Shown here in pieces: positions 11,946 to 27,600 of a stretch of 64,000 nucleotides of DNA. How positions within the stretch are numbered: the first letter of the stretch is position 1; every line of letters begins with the position of its first letter. Source of the stretch: Parus major (taxonomy: Eukaryota > Chordata > Aves > Passeriformes > Paridae); NCBI RefSeq assembly GCF_001522545.3, contig NC_031774.1:54253871-54317870 (forward strand), in the 5' to 3' direction. The notes beneath the pieces were generated by a model, which did no database searches, was not told where the DNA came from, and was given only the letters and a program-made list of their open reading frames with translations. A program made the translations under genes and the position numbers.

Positions 11946-14844
11946 ATGATAAGAAATGCTGCTTCTTTTGTCTGTGCTGACATACAGGTGATTTTTGACA
12001 GCAGAGGTTCTGAAGGTTTGCCTTAACATAGTTCATTGTGTAATGGGCAATAAATTGTATGTAACTATTTCTGTCTTTAAGTGGCAGGGAGTGATCTGGA
12101 ATACACAATTATTTGTTCAATGTAAATTACAGCAGTGCTTTCAGGACTGATGTTTAGTTCTGAATGATCTTGGTCTTAGGAAAGCTCATGAACCACATAC
12201 TGTAGACTCATTCCCAGATCTGCAATAACTAAAGAAAGAAAAGAAATAAAAGGAAAAAAAGGAAAACTCATATCAATTCTGCTATTTTAACTTGTGCTAG
12301 AGTCACACCACCAGAGTGCATATGGTTAAATGATCTGGTCCTACTGCAACATATAGTGAGGTTTTAAAAGATGACTCACATCTAAGAGAAATGAAGTGAC
12401 TACTGCAGTTCTTGCGTTTTCGTCTTTCTATAATTTAATCAGCTGTTCATCTGAACAGTTGGAAAGGACACATTTATACCACAATAACTTAATCTCTCCT
12501 GGTAAATATTTTCCTGCATCTTCTGATACAAATTTATTAAATATTGGCTTATATTGACCTAATTTTAAGTGAGACAGAGCACTGGGGTCCCAAAGGAACC
12601 CAGCATACAATCTCTTGGTTCACTACCATGCAGCAAGGAAGTCAGTCTTAAGCATGTTTACTTGTGCTGCTGATAGAGGATGACAAATAAAGACATGGGT
12701 TAGGCATAAGGTCTGCTTTTATATGATTACACAGTTGTTTTTTCAATTCATCATCACTAAATTCATAATACATATCAATTCTTTGTAAATATATAATATA
12801 TACATGTGTTCTTTACACATCCGGCATTCCAACATGCTCAGTTCAGGTAAACAGCCCTATTACAGGCACTTGGAGTATTATATTAGTCCTACAGAACTTC
12901 TATAAGTAGTAAGCTATGAATATTTATGAAAAAATATTAGGAAAAGGGATCTTAATGCTGGAAAACATCTACAATCTTTTTCAAGCAGACATACACACTA
13001 GGAAATTCTGACTAACAGAACATGTGTCCCAGAAACCTCCCTTTTCAATATTTATCCTTCATTAACCGTAATGAACCTGTAAGAGCTCTCTCAGAATAAA
13101 GTTCTCTATAATCTTCAGGAACTAGTTAACATAACTTTTCCATATAAAAAGCATTACAGCTATTAAAATACAGCAAAATGTAGGGCTTTAAAGTATTATG
13201 AGGGATTTTGAATCTGACTAATGTATTGGATAATAACTGCCTTCCTATTCACAAAAAAAAAAAAAAAATTATGTAAACCCATGGATTTCCTATGCAGAAA
13301 GTTCACATTACTACCTTTGGTGTCAGAAGCTGCAATGAATTTCCTTGTAAAAGAGTGTTAGACACTCTGCAGTTCAACAGTAGTCACTAATAAGTTCGGG
13401 TGGCAGCTGTTGTACATCTGAAGCTAACAAATGTTATGTGACCAGAGATGACTGGCATGACATGTGGCTGTTGCCTTTTTATAAAGTTATGTTCTCAACT
13501 ATTTTAAAAATGTCCACAAAAGTCCTTCAGAAATACTGTTCCCAAGAAGTTCATGGAAAACTGATCCTTTAATACTTACCCCACTCAGTTAGTTGCATAT
13601 ATTCACACATTATCACACAGTGATAAACTAAAGTTTAAACAAAAATAAAATAGTCATACAAATTCATCTGGAAGTCATGTTCTCAGCACTGTGACTTGAG
13701 GCTGGATTCACTTGCTTGAATGGGCATATATTAAATTTCCAGCAATCAATTATCATTTCAGCCTTTGTATCTGCCATCATAAATTCAGGCACATGCCCAT
13801 ATGGACAGACAAAGTGCAAAGACAGAACTGTCTTCCAGGCAAATTCCAAAAGCAAGTGTGAAGTTCAGTATTGAAATATCACTCCCTTTTCTGTCTTCAT
13901 TCTCAAGCAGTACAGGCATTTTTAATCTAGCTAATACTTTCCCAGTCTTCCTGAAAATTTTACCTTCATAATCTTTATATAGATAAAAAGTGTTGCTAGA
14001 ATTTTATATCCCTCCCAGGCACCCACACACATGTAAAAACTCATGTCATAAAAAGACTCATGTAAGGACTGACTTAGATGCTTCCAACAGAGAAGAATTT
14101 CCAAAATTCAACTGATTTTAGTTATTTAATGCACATGAAAAACACATCTCTTGATGTGGTTCTGGTTATGTCACAATTATGACACTAAAATTAGTGTCTT
14201 GCTATATTTTTTACATTTAATAGATTTAGAAAAGCTTTTTCTTGGAAAAAGTTGATACCTTGCTTTTTATTTTTATCTTCTAGCAATTGATTTTTCAGTG
14301 AACAGATTAAATATTAATACTTTTTTTAAGACATATAAATTTATTCGTTTTTAATAACACTGAGAATTGGTCTGTTTTACATACACCTTATTTGGTATAA
14401 TCTTGTAGGAACTGATCTTTGAAGTCAAGAGTTAATTGCTTTTCTTCCTCGATCAGAGAAATAAGTTTGGAAAGACAGAAGAAACTCCTTCCTTCAGGAA
14501 ATAAAATTCCCACTTAAAAAAGAGGATTTCATACAATCCAAACTTTCAGTTCCATCTTCTATGTAGCCATTAAAATGTACAATAAATTATGGAGTAAAAG
14601 TCTAATATTGGAAAAGTCAAGCACAGACAAAACATATGAAAACATAATAAACCACAAGGAGATTTTTAACTTTCTACCAATTCTACTTGAAACAGTAGAG
14701 AACCACCTGCAAATATTACACAAGAAGTGAGAATTGAATAGGAAATTGGAGGAAAGAGAACATCAGCAACACTTGACCAATAAAAGAGAATACATATGAA
14801 ATATAACATGAAGACAATGGGAAATAACATGATGTTATTGTTAC

Positions 14845-14888
14845 CTGTCATGTGTCCTCATAAAATCCCAGAACTTTTTTGTGCCATT
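14845..14888 (-). CDS. NUDT14: NUDT14-like UDP-glucose pyrophosphatase, coding exon 2 (residues 28-42)
   Basis: A 44-nt exon encoding NGTKKFWDFMRTHD plus the first two bases of a Ser codon. It is preceded by a T/C-rich tract ending TTTTTCCCCCAG and followed by the donor CAG|GTAACA. It enters in phase 0, as exon 1 requires, and leaves in phase 2. The block N-G-x-x-K-x-W-D-F-M-x-T-H-D-S is, from memory, nearly unchanged in mammalian NUDT14 directly after YRQ, so the product is recognisable although the exon is tiny. It lies in the N-terminal beta-rich part that precedes the Nudix fold and should help form the dimer; that role is taken from the family, not seen here. The flanking introns are about 27.8 kb and 13.9 kb. 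Confidence 0.92.
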
Positions 14889-17800
14889 CTGGGGGGAAAA
14901 ATAAAATAAAATCAGTCAAATTAACTCCAACTGAAAAGTTACTGCAATGAAATTTAACAAAACTTAAGATGCCTTTCTTTGAAAACTTAGTTGGTTTTAT
15001 TTATGAGGCCAGTATTCTGAATATTGACAGTTAGTATTACAGACACTGAAAACTGTCTTAGGACAGCTCAAAATCTGAGACCCACAATACTATGATGACA
15101 GCTAGCATATGTTTATTGCAGTCTTCAGGCCCAGTTTAGGCCACAGCATCAACTTCAGCTGCCCAGTCTAACCATTCACGGTACCAGGAAGCTATAAACA
15201 ACTATGTTTTAACCAATAAAATAACCCACAGGTATGTTCTTCCATGTCCAGAAATGTTCTTACCTTGAGAACAGCTCAGCACTTACCTCCTAACTAAACC
15301 CATGTGGGATCCAGGAGCAAGACATCTTCCACCTAACCCCTTATGAGGACCAAAACAGGAGTTTTATCCACACCTAACATGCAGGGGTCACACTCCACCC
15401 CACACAGCAGCTCTTCCTCTGCACTACTGGTGGTGCTGCGGGCACTGTCTCACAGCAGGCTTGAAAACACAGCAATCACTCAAGAACTGGGAGACAGAAA
15501 ATGCCTGATTTTCTCAAGATGGGCCAATTCCTGTCCTCTGTCAGCTTAAAAAGAACAATATCCACTACAGCACAGCTGACAGTAACCTCTGAAAACAAGT
15601 GTTCTTTCACAGTTATAATGAGTCCATATACCTTGCCTATATTTATATTATACCTTCTATAGTTACCTATAGCAATTCATACACATTGGTTAATGGAGAT
15701 GCATGTAACTCTTTACTCTGTTTACTGAAAGTGTGATGGTGTTTTTCAGGTCAAATACAACTCCAGAGATTGTACTCCCAGGTCAGTTTTAAGTCTGTGT
15801 TTGGAATCAGTATGATACCAGAGGAAATTCCCATGGTTGATACCTTTTTCTTATTACCGACACAAAAACGAGACCTGCTGAAAACCTACCTACCTAAAAT
15901 ACACTTAATGTGAAAAGCAGCACTTGACTTCTATTATAAAGTATGGTTAAATGGATGATCAAACCCTGAGTAACTGGTTAATGATTTAAAGCAGGTAAAT
16001 GTGAGCAACGAGAGAAGAATCAAATTCAGTTGGTGGGTAAAGGTGCCAACCAATATAGACAGGCCCTTCAGCTCTATTACAGATGTCATGGCTACCAAGT
16101 ACACAACAGCTGGTGGGGATTAGATAACAAGCACTCTGGTTCAGAGATTAAGCCCCTGAGCTTTATGAGTTTACCAAGCTTTTTGGAAGAGGGACTGTTT
16201 GCTTGCTAGCTGGGTTTTCCTTCATTCCCACAACTCTAATTATAAACAGTTGTTCACCTCAAGAGAAACTCTAATCCGCGCTTCCATTGGTGTCTGCACA
16301 TACCTTCTGTTAGCACTGACAGGAATCGGACGTGTGCATTACAGGAGGAGCCCTGTCATTGTTCAGATGCAATATAATGTTGAAAGGGAAGTAAAGACAG
16401 CAAATTCTCAGCGTGAACTGAAATATTAAAGCCATTGCTTCCAAATCTGAATGTATATCCAAGTCATTCCACCTGGTGAGAGATAGAGGAACAACTTTGA
16501 TAGGACTGTGATATAACACACAGCTGCAACATGGGCTGTGTTGTATGGTAAGATAATTTAAGGTATTAAATGTGTAAGGTCAGCTCAATCTTTCTGTAGG
16601 TTTATTTCTACCTGCTCCAGGACAATTTGTTAGCAGACTGCTGAGCAATTTTCCATGTAACACGAATGAACTGGAGAACTTTGTACCAAGGGTAATGTCT
16701 TCTGCATGTAACTTCACACTGTTTCTCTAGTCTCAACCTTGCCCTGCCCTCAAATCGTAAGTTGGTGCTACCATCATCCATTCTCCCTTTGCAGTGTTCA
16801 CTTTGGAGAAGTGCGGGTGTCCAGCTACTGGAGATGTCAAAAAAAGCCTGAATCAAGTTTCCTCTTGCATTAATTTAGGCTGCTAGTCCTGTGATACTTC
16901 ATTCTAACATATGATCCCACCAAAAATCTTCCTGGCTCCTTCCTCTTGCCATCATTTAGCAAATTATAGAACCTGATTGCTTTGGAGCACTTATGAGAGG
17001 GTTTCAAATAGCTGAGGAAAATTACACCCTAGAGAATCATCCTCATACAGATGGGATCCATCAGAACTGAATGACCTCTTTGCAAGGATGAGCTCTATTA
17101 CCATTAACAGAGCCTACCTCACAGACGTGCATATAATTTTTAGCAGAAAGTAAAAGAAGCAACTTAGTACCTAAAAAGAAATTAATAAGAAAATAAAATC
17201 TGTATTTTTTATTTTCTAAGCCCAGATGAAGCACTTTTTCTAGACATGATTTGATTAGTCTAAGACTCAAACTCAAAACCAGCCACAGGCTAGATTAATT
17301 TGAGTCAAGACATTGGTTAGTATCATATACTCTGACTGGACAATGCTTACTAAGATATTTTCTGCCTATATTTGAATTAAAAAGTTATTTCATATGATCA
17401 AGTTGCACCTGTCCAAATAAATAAATCAATAAACAAATGAAACATTCCAACATCTTTTTGTTTACAGTGGCAGAAACTCAAATGAGCCTCATTCATACTC
17501 TATTGTTGAAGTCAAATGTAATTTGAACCCAACCGAATGGAGCTGAGTTTCTATTGTACCCAATGCATGGCTCTTTCCTAACAGACTGGTAGGAAGGTTG
17601 CTAATTATTAATAGCATGTAAACAGTTACCAATGGTTCTTATGCTGCTTTACATACTTTACAGAACATTAATTCCAGACAGCTTCTAACCAACTATATCA
17701 AGCTGCATGTAGTATCTCTATCTTATCTTTGAGACAAAAGTATTACTTGCTGAACTGATCAAGATTCATGCTTTTAAAAGCCAAGTGGCTATGATTACTT

Positions 17801-18475
17801 GTTAAACTGTTCCATTCTGTATATCCTGGTCTTTGGCAAAGCTCTGCTATCACCACAGTTACAGATAGCTGCAATATTAAAGGTATCAGTGGTCAACATC
17901 ATTCCTGAAAAAGAGAAGTATCTTTGTGAAACACAAAGGCTCTCCAAACCCCTAACATTTTTCATTTTAATAAGCATGTGTAATAATTGCATTATTAGCA
18001 GTAGTCCATTCTCCAATGCCTAGTAAAGAACAATCACAGTATCTCTCAATGCAGTGAGAACTGAGTATAACATTGCTAGGAGATCTAAACATTGATGACA
18101 GGAAGGAGAAGGGATTATTTTATGACATTTGAGAAAAATTAAAAAAATTATTCATCAAACAGGAAATGTGTCCTGTGATGTTTATAAAGACAAATATGTC
18201 AGAACTATTTTACACTAGTTTTAATCAGTTCAGAATAGCAGTTCTGATACTGCAGGAATCTTGTGTAACACATAATCGATTTGGTAAATCTTTAATCACA
18301 AAGTAATCACACTCTAGTTCTGTGCTCAGTGATCAAGTTCTGTGATGTTGCAACACTCAACTAGTGCATATAGTATGTGTAAATTAATGAAGCTGTATTC
18401 CAGGAGAGGCAGCATGTGAGACAATTTCGTTTCACATTACACAGAAGATGGATCACTTACATAAGTACTAGTTGC

Positions 18476-18640
18476 ATAAGAAAGCCATTCCAGGTCAGAC
18501 GAGATGTCCATCTTGCCTGGCAACCTGTCTCTAAAATTTAAGAACAGAGAAAGCACACAGCAATGCTTCCCCAGAACACTCTTCCAAGTCTGGCAAAAGG
18601 CACTGAAGGGTGGCAAAAGACAAAAAGGCACCCAAATCAA
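18476..18640 (+). repeat. Ancient L3/CR1-like interspersed repeat fragment
   Basis: The block AAGCCATTCCAGGTCAGACG, TGTCCATCTTGCCTGGCAAC, CTGTCTC resembles the old amniote repeat that reads GGTCAGACCAATGGTCCATC and continues to a CCTGTCTC. The same pattern recurs at 35848, which supports a dispersed origin. Family name and orientation are uncertain. Confidence 0.4.
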
Positions 18641-21600
18641 TCACAGTCCTAATTCAACTCTAAAAAGTAAGCACAAATAGCCATTTCTGTACTACCTGAA
18701 AGTGTGCCAAAAGATCATACTGTCTGTAAGAGTGACTTGGTAATGGCATTGATAACTTAATCAGAATTAACATCAGCTCACTCTCAGCTTGACAGTCTGC
18801 ACAAGGAGACTCAATGCCTTTTGGTTCAAGTGATTCCAGGACAACCAGGCACTGCCAAGTGCTCTCTGCTAGACAGGTGTTGACAGTGGCTCTAAGTTCA
18901 GTAGATGTGACTCCTACGTGCACAGATCTGTTTATATCCATACTTGATCTTCACATTCTCTACCCTGCTACCATCCTTGAGATAATTTTCCAAAGACTCT
19001 TCCTGCACCAGCTCAGTGCCATAATTACAGGCAGGAGTCTCTTCACATTGTCTGTAAAGGATAAATTGGACCTGTCTGCAGCCTATCAAAATATCATTCT
19101 TCTTGACACATGCCCTCTGGCTAAAATGCCTTAAGAATCACTGTGCCAGGAATATTGCTGTCCTTTGCTTTCCTCTACCACCTGAGGCAATAAAACATCT
19201 GAACAACAAGGTCAAATCACTGCCAGAATGCCTAAAGGACAACTCTTGCTTGCTAGAGGAACTTACCTAAGACTTATCCCAGGCAGGCTGATAAAGAAGA
19301 GAAAAAGGACTTTCTGTGCTAATGATGTAGAAAGAAACATTCACTGGCACTGACTGTAGGGCCATACTGGGTATGCTCCATATCTGACAGACCCTGGACA
19401 TGCTCTGACACAGGTCACTGGGAGTTTTCACTCTTCACTTGGGGCAGCTTCAATGCTTTCCACCTCCTTTTCCCTGAGGGCAGTGCCAATGCCACTCTTC
19501 TCAGTCTGCCATCTGAGAATCTCCTGAACCAGATCTTACATGAGGAAATGTGTCTGCACAGGTACCAATCATCACTAATAGATTGATACCATCCTTTAAA
19601 AAAAAAAAACCCAACCCAAACAAACCAAGCCACTCAGTCTGGCTCTGTGTACAGCCCTCCTGAAACTCACAACTTCTCTGCAGATGCAGCTTTTTAAAGC
19701 TAGAAGAAATAATTCTTAAACACAATTTTAGAGAGAGGCCTTTCCTCAAGGATCATTCCAATAATCTCCCCAAAGAATGACATCCTTTTTATAAATAATT
19801 TAATTGAATTAGAGCTGTGGTACTCCAGTTATAAGATGCTACTGAGTTTCAAGGTGAGGAAGAGAAAGGATAGGGATGCTGTAGTCCATGCCATGCAGCT
19901 TATGGTAACCTTGGTACACTGCCACACTAAGGGCTGACACAGCAAAAGTCTGTAAAACCATGAATCACACAGAGATGGTGAATGTGAAAAAAAAAAATAT
20001 TCACTATTTCTTATAATCTAGAAGTGCTATGTCATATCTGGATACCTGGGAAAAAGGCTGAGGTTTCTGGGCACTGATCTGCCTCATCTCAATGAACCAG
20101 CTCTCAAGTCCTGCAGCTGCACAGAGAGGTTTGCCTTACTCTTATGTATAAAAGAATTAACTGACAGCTTCTTAAACAGCTACAGACAAACTACATTACA
20201 TGTATGTTTTAAACATATGCAATTAAAGGCTTATTCTTCTTAGATTTTATTAAAAGTTTTATTCTGAAGAGTAAACTGAAAACATGTTGGTGTAACAAGT
20301 GGAAGAACACTCACAAAACCACTCTAAATGCTTCCTTTAACTTCGTGTCATAATTTTTTCATAACATCACACGAGGGTGTATAAAATAAATCCTTCACAC
20401 ACAGGTTTACAGTAACAGATTTCCTGTAGTTACTCTCTTGAGAGTTTTATTCAACAAAACAAAATTAACATTGGATTGTCACTTATTTAATGCCTCCTTG
20501 AAATGAGCTCTGGACAGACAACACACAAGTGAAAGAGAAATGATCTTTATCCAAAATCTACTTAAATCTCCCATATTATTTGCCTTATACAAGTATTTAA
20601 TAATTTAAAAAGTGACCAAATTAAAGGCACTACCTTATGTCATCTCCCACATCTATCCACAGAAATCTTCTGCTTGGGCAGAGAAAGTCTAAGTGGCTAA
20701 GAACTGTAAAGTTACACCAGAATGACCTCAGTAAAAAGGTTTTGGACCTTGTATTACATAGTTTTGAAGAGAAAGGTAACAGGCCATGCAGGCAGATCAC
20801 TTACAATGCAGAAGACATATTTACAAAATATGTCCAAAATAAGCAAATTAACATCACACATAGCACTAAAAGAGAAAGAAAATAAATCTGTCCATGACAA
20901 TGATTAACTTCTTTCTGTTTACATTACAGGAGAGACAACATGAGGTTTGGCGACCCATTGTGAAAGGAACTAAACACATAGAGTGGGAACAGTTCCTGTT
21001 CAATGATCTTACAATTCAGTTAGAGCCCAGACAAAAGTTGATGTAAACAAACAGAGGCAGTTAAGAAAAATGACAAATACATTATGATTTAGATAAGCTA
21101 CATGCACTAGTGATGAGGGTTAAAATGACAAACAACAGTCATGATCCCCCAGTCTCTACCATCTGGATTGGGTTTAAAGCAGTCACCCAAGAAGTAAATG
21201 TTCCATATTTGTGAAAAAATCCAATTAGAGAAGTTGAAGCAATTATAACATAAAAATAACTCTGTCTTCATTGCTCCATTTACTCTGTTTCCACACTCCT
21301 AAGACGCAAAAGCAGTTAATGTCATTAATGCAAAGGGATAATGAGCATTCTTTATGTAATAAAATAATTATACTATAAGTACAGAAACACAGATAAGAGA
21401 ATTAATTGGCAAATAACAGCTTAAACCAGAGTCAGCTAAGCCAAGCAAGAGTGAGGTCCCTGTTTAATGATTTACATGGACCAAAGCAGTAAAACTCTCT
21501 AGAGGAATAATCAATTTTTTGCTTTAATTTCTGCTCTCAAAAAAAATTTTTTAAAGGTTTGAGGGTCATGCTTTTCTTTCAAAAAGTGTAAAACTTGTTT

Positions 21601-24600
21601 TTCTATTGCACATCCAGTCTTACACAAATGTATTCACACAGTTTAGTATCAATGTGCAGAGAAATGCCCCTATCTGGAAATTCACTGTGCATTCTCCTGT
21701 GGAGGTGTCTACTTGTTGCCCAGACCTTCATAGCAAGAGAACACTGAACTTGTCATTTTATTAGATGGGCTTTTGTCAGGTCAATCCACACGAGAAGTGT
21801 GCCTGGGGAGTCAAGTAACTGACTCAGGAAGAAAAATCTGCACCAAGGCAGCCTGCTCCTGCTACCTTTATTTCCTTAAGTGGTCTCAGTTTAATGCTTT
21901 TCAGCCATATTCTCCTTTTTATGACCAGTAAAAGCTGCCAAGAGATAAATCTGCAATGAAAGCAACTCAGTAATTCAGAACTTTTTGGTTTATAAAACAT
22001 ATGGTCCTACAACAGGAAAGATGTGTGTTAGCTGCTGCTCCTTGAGTCCCAGATCCTGGGTTAAACAGAGTGGACTTCCCCTACAGTAAAGCCATAAAAG
22101 TTATGTCCTCATCCCTCTGTAAACGAACCTTTCCCTTCCTTTCTCCACTCACTGCTGAAAAAGTGCTGCTATCAGTTGAGGCTTCCTTGTTACATTTCTT
22201 TTTTGGCCTAATGGAACCTAATGTCACATCTGTAGTGGTTTTCAGTGGCAACATATGAACATTGATAACCTAATGTAAACCATTTCTTGTCAGCTAAATT
22301 ATTAATGCTTGAACTCTCTGTTCTATAGAATCAATACAAAATATTTTCAGTGCCCACAGTGATGTGCCCACAGAAACTGCACTTCCAGGACAAACCCAGC
22401 ACTTTATTCTTTTCATTTCACTATCAGAGACAATTAGTCACCAAATTACCTTGCATGGTCTGAACATTTTTCATAGTATTTTCAGCATATGCCACATGCA
22501 AAAATTAATGTGAATTAAAAAAAAACAAACAAAAAAACCTCATCCTCAAAATACAAAGTTTGATTTTTTTTAAAATAAAGAAAGCATTGATAGTCATCAC
22601 AATGCAGTGAAACCTGTATGAAGAACATAAATCAAACTGAGACAGCTAAAGCAAGCTTGGACTCCTCAAGTTTTCCAAATGACAATAAAATACCCATTCA
22701 ATACCTATTCAATACACTTTAAAAGAATCCTTATGAATATTTTTATTGGATTAATGAGTCAGTGGGGTGGATTTTTGTTTACAGAAGCTAAAGAACTGCC
22801 ATGCTGTATCTAAAAATCTTCATCCACAAGAAAAAAAAAAAAAACAGTGCAAATGAACAGTCAAAAATTCAAGGACATTTAATATTCAACTTTTTTATCT
22901 AAAAGAAAAACCCTGTCTTGAATAGACTACTTTGCATCTGAAATCTGTTTGAAATAATGACTTATCATAATTTTTTTGTCTACTTGAAAGGTTTGATTTG
23001 TAGCAAGCAGCTATGCTGTCTTCTTTTTATATAATTACAGACTTCATAGAAAGTTCTACATTATCTTTCAAAATGAAAGGAAGTACTTTCAGCTAGCATA
23101 AAACCATGCAACTCAGTTTAAAAATATTAAAATCAGTGAAATAATTTCAATTAGCATAAGTTGAGTGACCTTTTTTTTTTCCTTGTGAATGTACACATCA
23201 GTATCAGGGAACTGTGTTATGCTGGGCTTTCTTACTACATAACTACTAATTCAAATGCAAAGTTGAAGTCCCTCTGACCTGGGTGCAGTCCCAAAACAGT
23301 GTTAAGTCAAACAAAAACCAGGCTGCTCCTTTCCCTATTCCACCTGCACCTTATCCCACCACTGATATTTGTGTGGGCTGGTTCTGGGAACTCACCTAAT
23401 TAAAAAAAAAATCTTTTTTCTCTAGGAAAAAAAAAAAACAAAAACCGATGAAAAAAATATTTAGTAGAATGAAAGTGAAAAATTAATAATGAAATATTAT
23501 TAATCAACATGAATGCAATACAGATTGCAAGACTTTAGCAATGACTATTAAACAGAACAGCCTTGGTCCACTCACAACTACTCCATGAGGACAGAGATGT
23601 GTCTGACAGGGAGTGTTCTACAGAGAGACACATGCACACAGAAAAGCCTAAATTACCATTTCAGTCCACACCCACTAATCCACTCCATCAGACTGCACAC
23701 GCTGGAGTAAATGAAGCCTCATCTTCAAAAGCAATTTGCAGAATTACTTGCTGATGTTGAAAAACTACTTCAAAAGAGTTGAAGTGTTATGGAATTTTAC
23801 TGGGTTTTTTAAACAAGCCACTGTTTAAGCTCAAGAGGAAGGGGGGGAGTGTTTGCTTTTTAAACAAAGCTTGTAGTATTTCATTACTAAACTATCCAGA
23901 GTGTCTATTTTAAAAGCATTATGATTACAAATAATGGCATTTTTCAGTTTTTAACTTCCCTATTCAAGTATTTAAGTTGGAAACGACAGAGTTTAGTGCC
24001 TTTGTGGAGTACACATGCAAAAATGCACAAACTGATGACATTTTAACAGAATTAAAAGTGAACATTCTACTTGAAGCAAAATACTAGTGCTGCTAATTGG
24101 CTTTAATTGACAATATTAAAAGTTTCAGAAGTAAGACTGGACTAGTGAAGTCCATGAAGACAAAACATCCTTTACACTAAAGGACACCATGCCAGCCCCA
24201 GCTGACACAGCAGTTCTGGACAGGGCAGGATGAAGTTTCTGGGGTCTCATTCAGCTCATTTTAAGGCTTGAACAAGAGACTGGAGTGCTCAGCTCTGTGT
24301 GACAGCCAACTCTTTGATGCACGGGCTTCTTATCTGAAATTAGCTGGAAGACATAAAGATACTTCTTGAAGAAACCTTAACATCCACCAGTGGAGACCAC
24401 ACCAAGGATACCTCAAGGGACATAAAACCTAAGGTCAGAGACCGTAATTTTTACAACCCATATCAATTTTCTCTTCAAAGAGAAGGTTATTCTGGTAGGA
24501 GTGTGTAATGAAACTGCAAACAGATGGTTATAGCAATAGAGTTTACTGTTCAAAGGTGCAATTTTTTCACACTTTGGGAGGTAAAATAAACAATGGAGAA

Positions 24601-27600
24601 TGCATTAATTTATTCAACTGTTAATGCAATACTGGGCCAAGCCACTTTATTCATTTTATGTACATCAACTGCCAGAACAATTACAACTAAGATACTGATG
24701 TGTAAGTAAACTTTCTCCTATAATCCTCTGGAAGTTTACTTTTCAAGTCACAGTTTGTTTTTTTGTGTGTACTTTTCAACAATGGAGTTGTTTCAGTTTA
24801 CCTTGGCATTCAGCTATCATTAAGATCGCTTACCTTTGAATGAAATTTATAAAACACGAGAATTAAGCATCTATAAGTACATTAAATTAAATCAAATCTC
24901 CTTTCTCACCTCATTTTTCTGTTTTTTAATATACATAATTATCAGGAACAATTGCATGTACAGATCAAACAGCTTTATTCCAAGGCAAATTCACAGCAGT
25001 GCACTGAAATCTATACTACAAAGAATAAGGACATTAAGAAACACAATATGCACAAAGGTCATATTTATGATTTTTGTCACATCATTCTACTGCCAAGTCA
25101 GCATACAATTTAAGGTTCTAAGATGAGATACAGATGGGGATTTCCTAGTATTAAGTTTATTCCAATTCTGTACAAAGGAACCAATTGCTAACAGGTAGAG
25201 TCTTTAGACTTTTCAGTCATTGTACAGAAATGATAAAATTTAAAGTGAATATTCACCTGTTCTTTTACATAAATTCCTGTTAAATTATTGAATTTTGCTG
25301 CATGTATTTCACCATTTTCACTAAACTATGTTTTCCCTTTGAAGTTTGTAATATTTTCTTATTTTTCAGGGATAAAAGGAATATACACCTTCCATGTTTA
25401 CAAAATTGCTTACACTGTTTTTTCCAGAACACTATAGGAAAACATAAAACTTGAAACTTTCACTGGATGCAGGTAAAAAAATATACTCCTAATAACAAAA
25501 GAAGTTTTAACAGAGATAATATAATTTGGAAACTGCATTCAGCTGATATGACAGCAAAATACTGTAAATAAGTGCTGTACATTCAAACAGATGTATTGCA
25601 CATCTCACACTTGTACCCACACTTACTGAAAACCTCCCCAGCAAAGGCCTTTTCTCTAATCTTTTACCAATATTTTTCTGTTATTGTTGAAGAAAAAAAT
25701 CCCACACAATTTGCAATAACTATAATAGGAGGCTGAGAAAACATAGATCCAGGAGGCAGATCTGCTGGCTGCAGCTCAGCATAAAAGCCAGGGAAATACC
25801 TCAACCAAAGGCTGCTGAGAGCTCCTGGGTGTTCTGTGCTTCGGTACTTTTTCTGGAGTTTTCCTTATTTGTATAAATTGTTGCATATTGTTGCAGTTGG
25901 AAACAAACAAGCATGGCCTTTGTAGTTCAGTAATAAATTAATCTGTGGAATACAGACATGGGTTTACAGCCCCACTCCCAATGTATAATAATTCATGAAT
26001 AACTCCAAAATATGAGATTTACAAAAGCACTTTTTAGCATACAATAACCTTCACCTTTAAGACCTTCACTAGACAGATGGAAGAATTGAATTTAGACTTT
26101 ATACTCTGGACCACTGCAATTTCAGCCAAACACCAGAACCCTCCAGTTGCATCTAAACATCTTTATTGAATAATGTAATTTCTGTTGTGGGACTTAAACT
26201 GCAATATTTGTCTAGGATTACAGAATTATTTCTGCTCTACTACCTCATGGTGCGTTAGTGAAATTAAATGAGACAGAGTACTGAAAATTCCTTTGGAAAA
26301 TGGCACTTAAATTCCAAATTACTAAAGATAACATTTTTCAAAGTTCTAAATTTTACTGAGACACACATAACTATGAGAAAAGTAAATTTTGTTTAATTTT
26401 TTTTAAAAAGAATTTAAAACATCTCCAGAAAACTTGTTTTCTTCTTTTCTCCACTGGCAGCTGCTTCTTTTGACGAGTTACCAAGATAAAGGGCCTGACT
26501 GAAATTTCAGACTAGTGATATTTAATGACAGGCAGGGGCAATAATTCTGCACTCATCATAACATACCTAAACCAATTATGTCTGTCTGTAGTAGCTGTTT
26601 CAAAACAGAGTGAAATTCAATATAAAGTACCCATTGCAAGTTCGAGACCCCGTGGTTGATGAGAATTCTCACTGAATATTCTTGAGTTCCTTCCTCTACT
26701 CATCCTTAAAATAACCTTTCAACCCCTTAGGAAGAGGATTCTCCAAACACTATACACAGGACAAACACTGCTGTGGTCCACATCACATTCCCAGAACTCA
26801 TGATTCCCTGGCCAGTTAGTGGTACAGCACAGCCTCCTGTAGGATTTCTGACTCAGAGAGAGATTCACCCCCTGACTTTGCTGGGATTTAGGGCTCTCAC
26901 CTCATCTCTGCAGGCACAGCAGGGAGAGAAACAAACACTAGTAGGTAGAAGGAGTAAATGAATCTTAAAATCATCAGTCCCAAGGCAACCACTACGCCTA
27001 CAAGCATAATTTCTTCTTCTTTGCTACCCTAGGTCATGACCCTCATCCAAGAGAGGAAGGAAAGAAACTGTCCTTTCATCATTAATTTTGCTATGTCATT
27101 CAAGAAAACAACACTGACAACACCATAAAACCACAGTTTAAGCTGCCACTGGTGCTTCAGCCAAAAGCTAATCACCACCATCAATTGTCTAATATTTCTC
27201 ATAACCTCTTTAGTCATTCTAACAATCCACTGCAACTTACATGGGATCTGATTAAAATCTTTTCTGGCTGACAAAGAGCCAGTGGGAAAATAAATCTATT
27301 CCTCTTCTACCACAATACTGGGCCACTCCACATTTAAACAGATAATAAATATGCATTCAGAAAACTATGCAGTTGATGAATGTTGCTCTTATTAACAAAA
27401 AAAAACAACTAATGACTGTGTCACCTGAAGTAAAATGGTAAGAAAAAAAAACTCTGTCCATAGACTGCTGTATCATTAAAATTGAATTAAAAAAACCCCA
27501 AACATCACAGAAAACAATCCATCATGAATAACTGCCAAATTACTTTCTTTTACTGGTTTTCCTAATGCACCTGATAATCAATATCCCAGATCACAAGTAG

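Larger units (their letters stand above)
915..14844 (-). other. Intron 2 of the NUDT14-like gene (about 13.9 kb)
   Basis: Bounded by the phase 2 donor of exon 2 and the acceptor of exon 3. It holds a TAAA microsatellite near 3404, CR1 fragments near 6180 and 11708, an 18-base direct repeat at 8787-8840, the GC-rich A-tailed patch at 9845-10367 and a long A run near 13252. The rest is AT-rich with no recognisable gene. Short open frames here have no family resemblance. Confidence 0.8.
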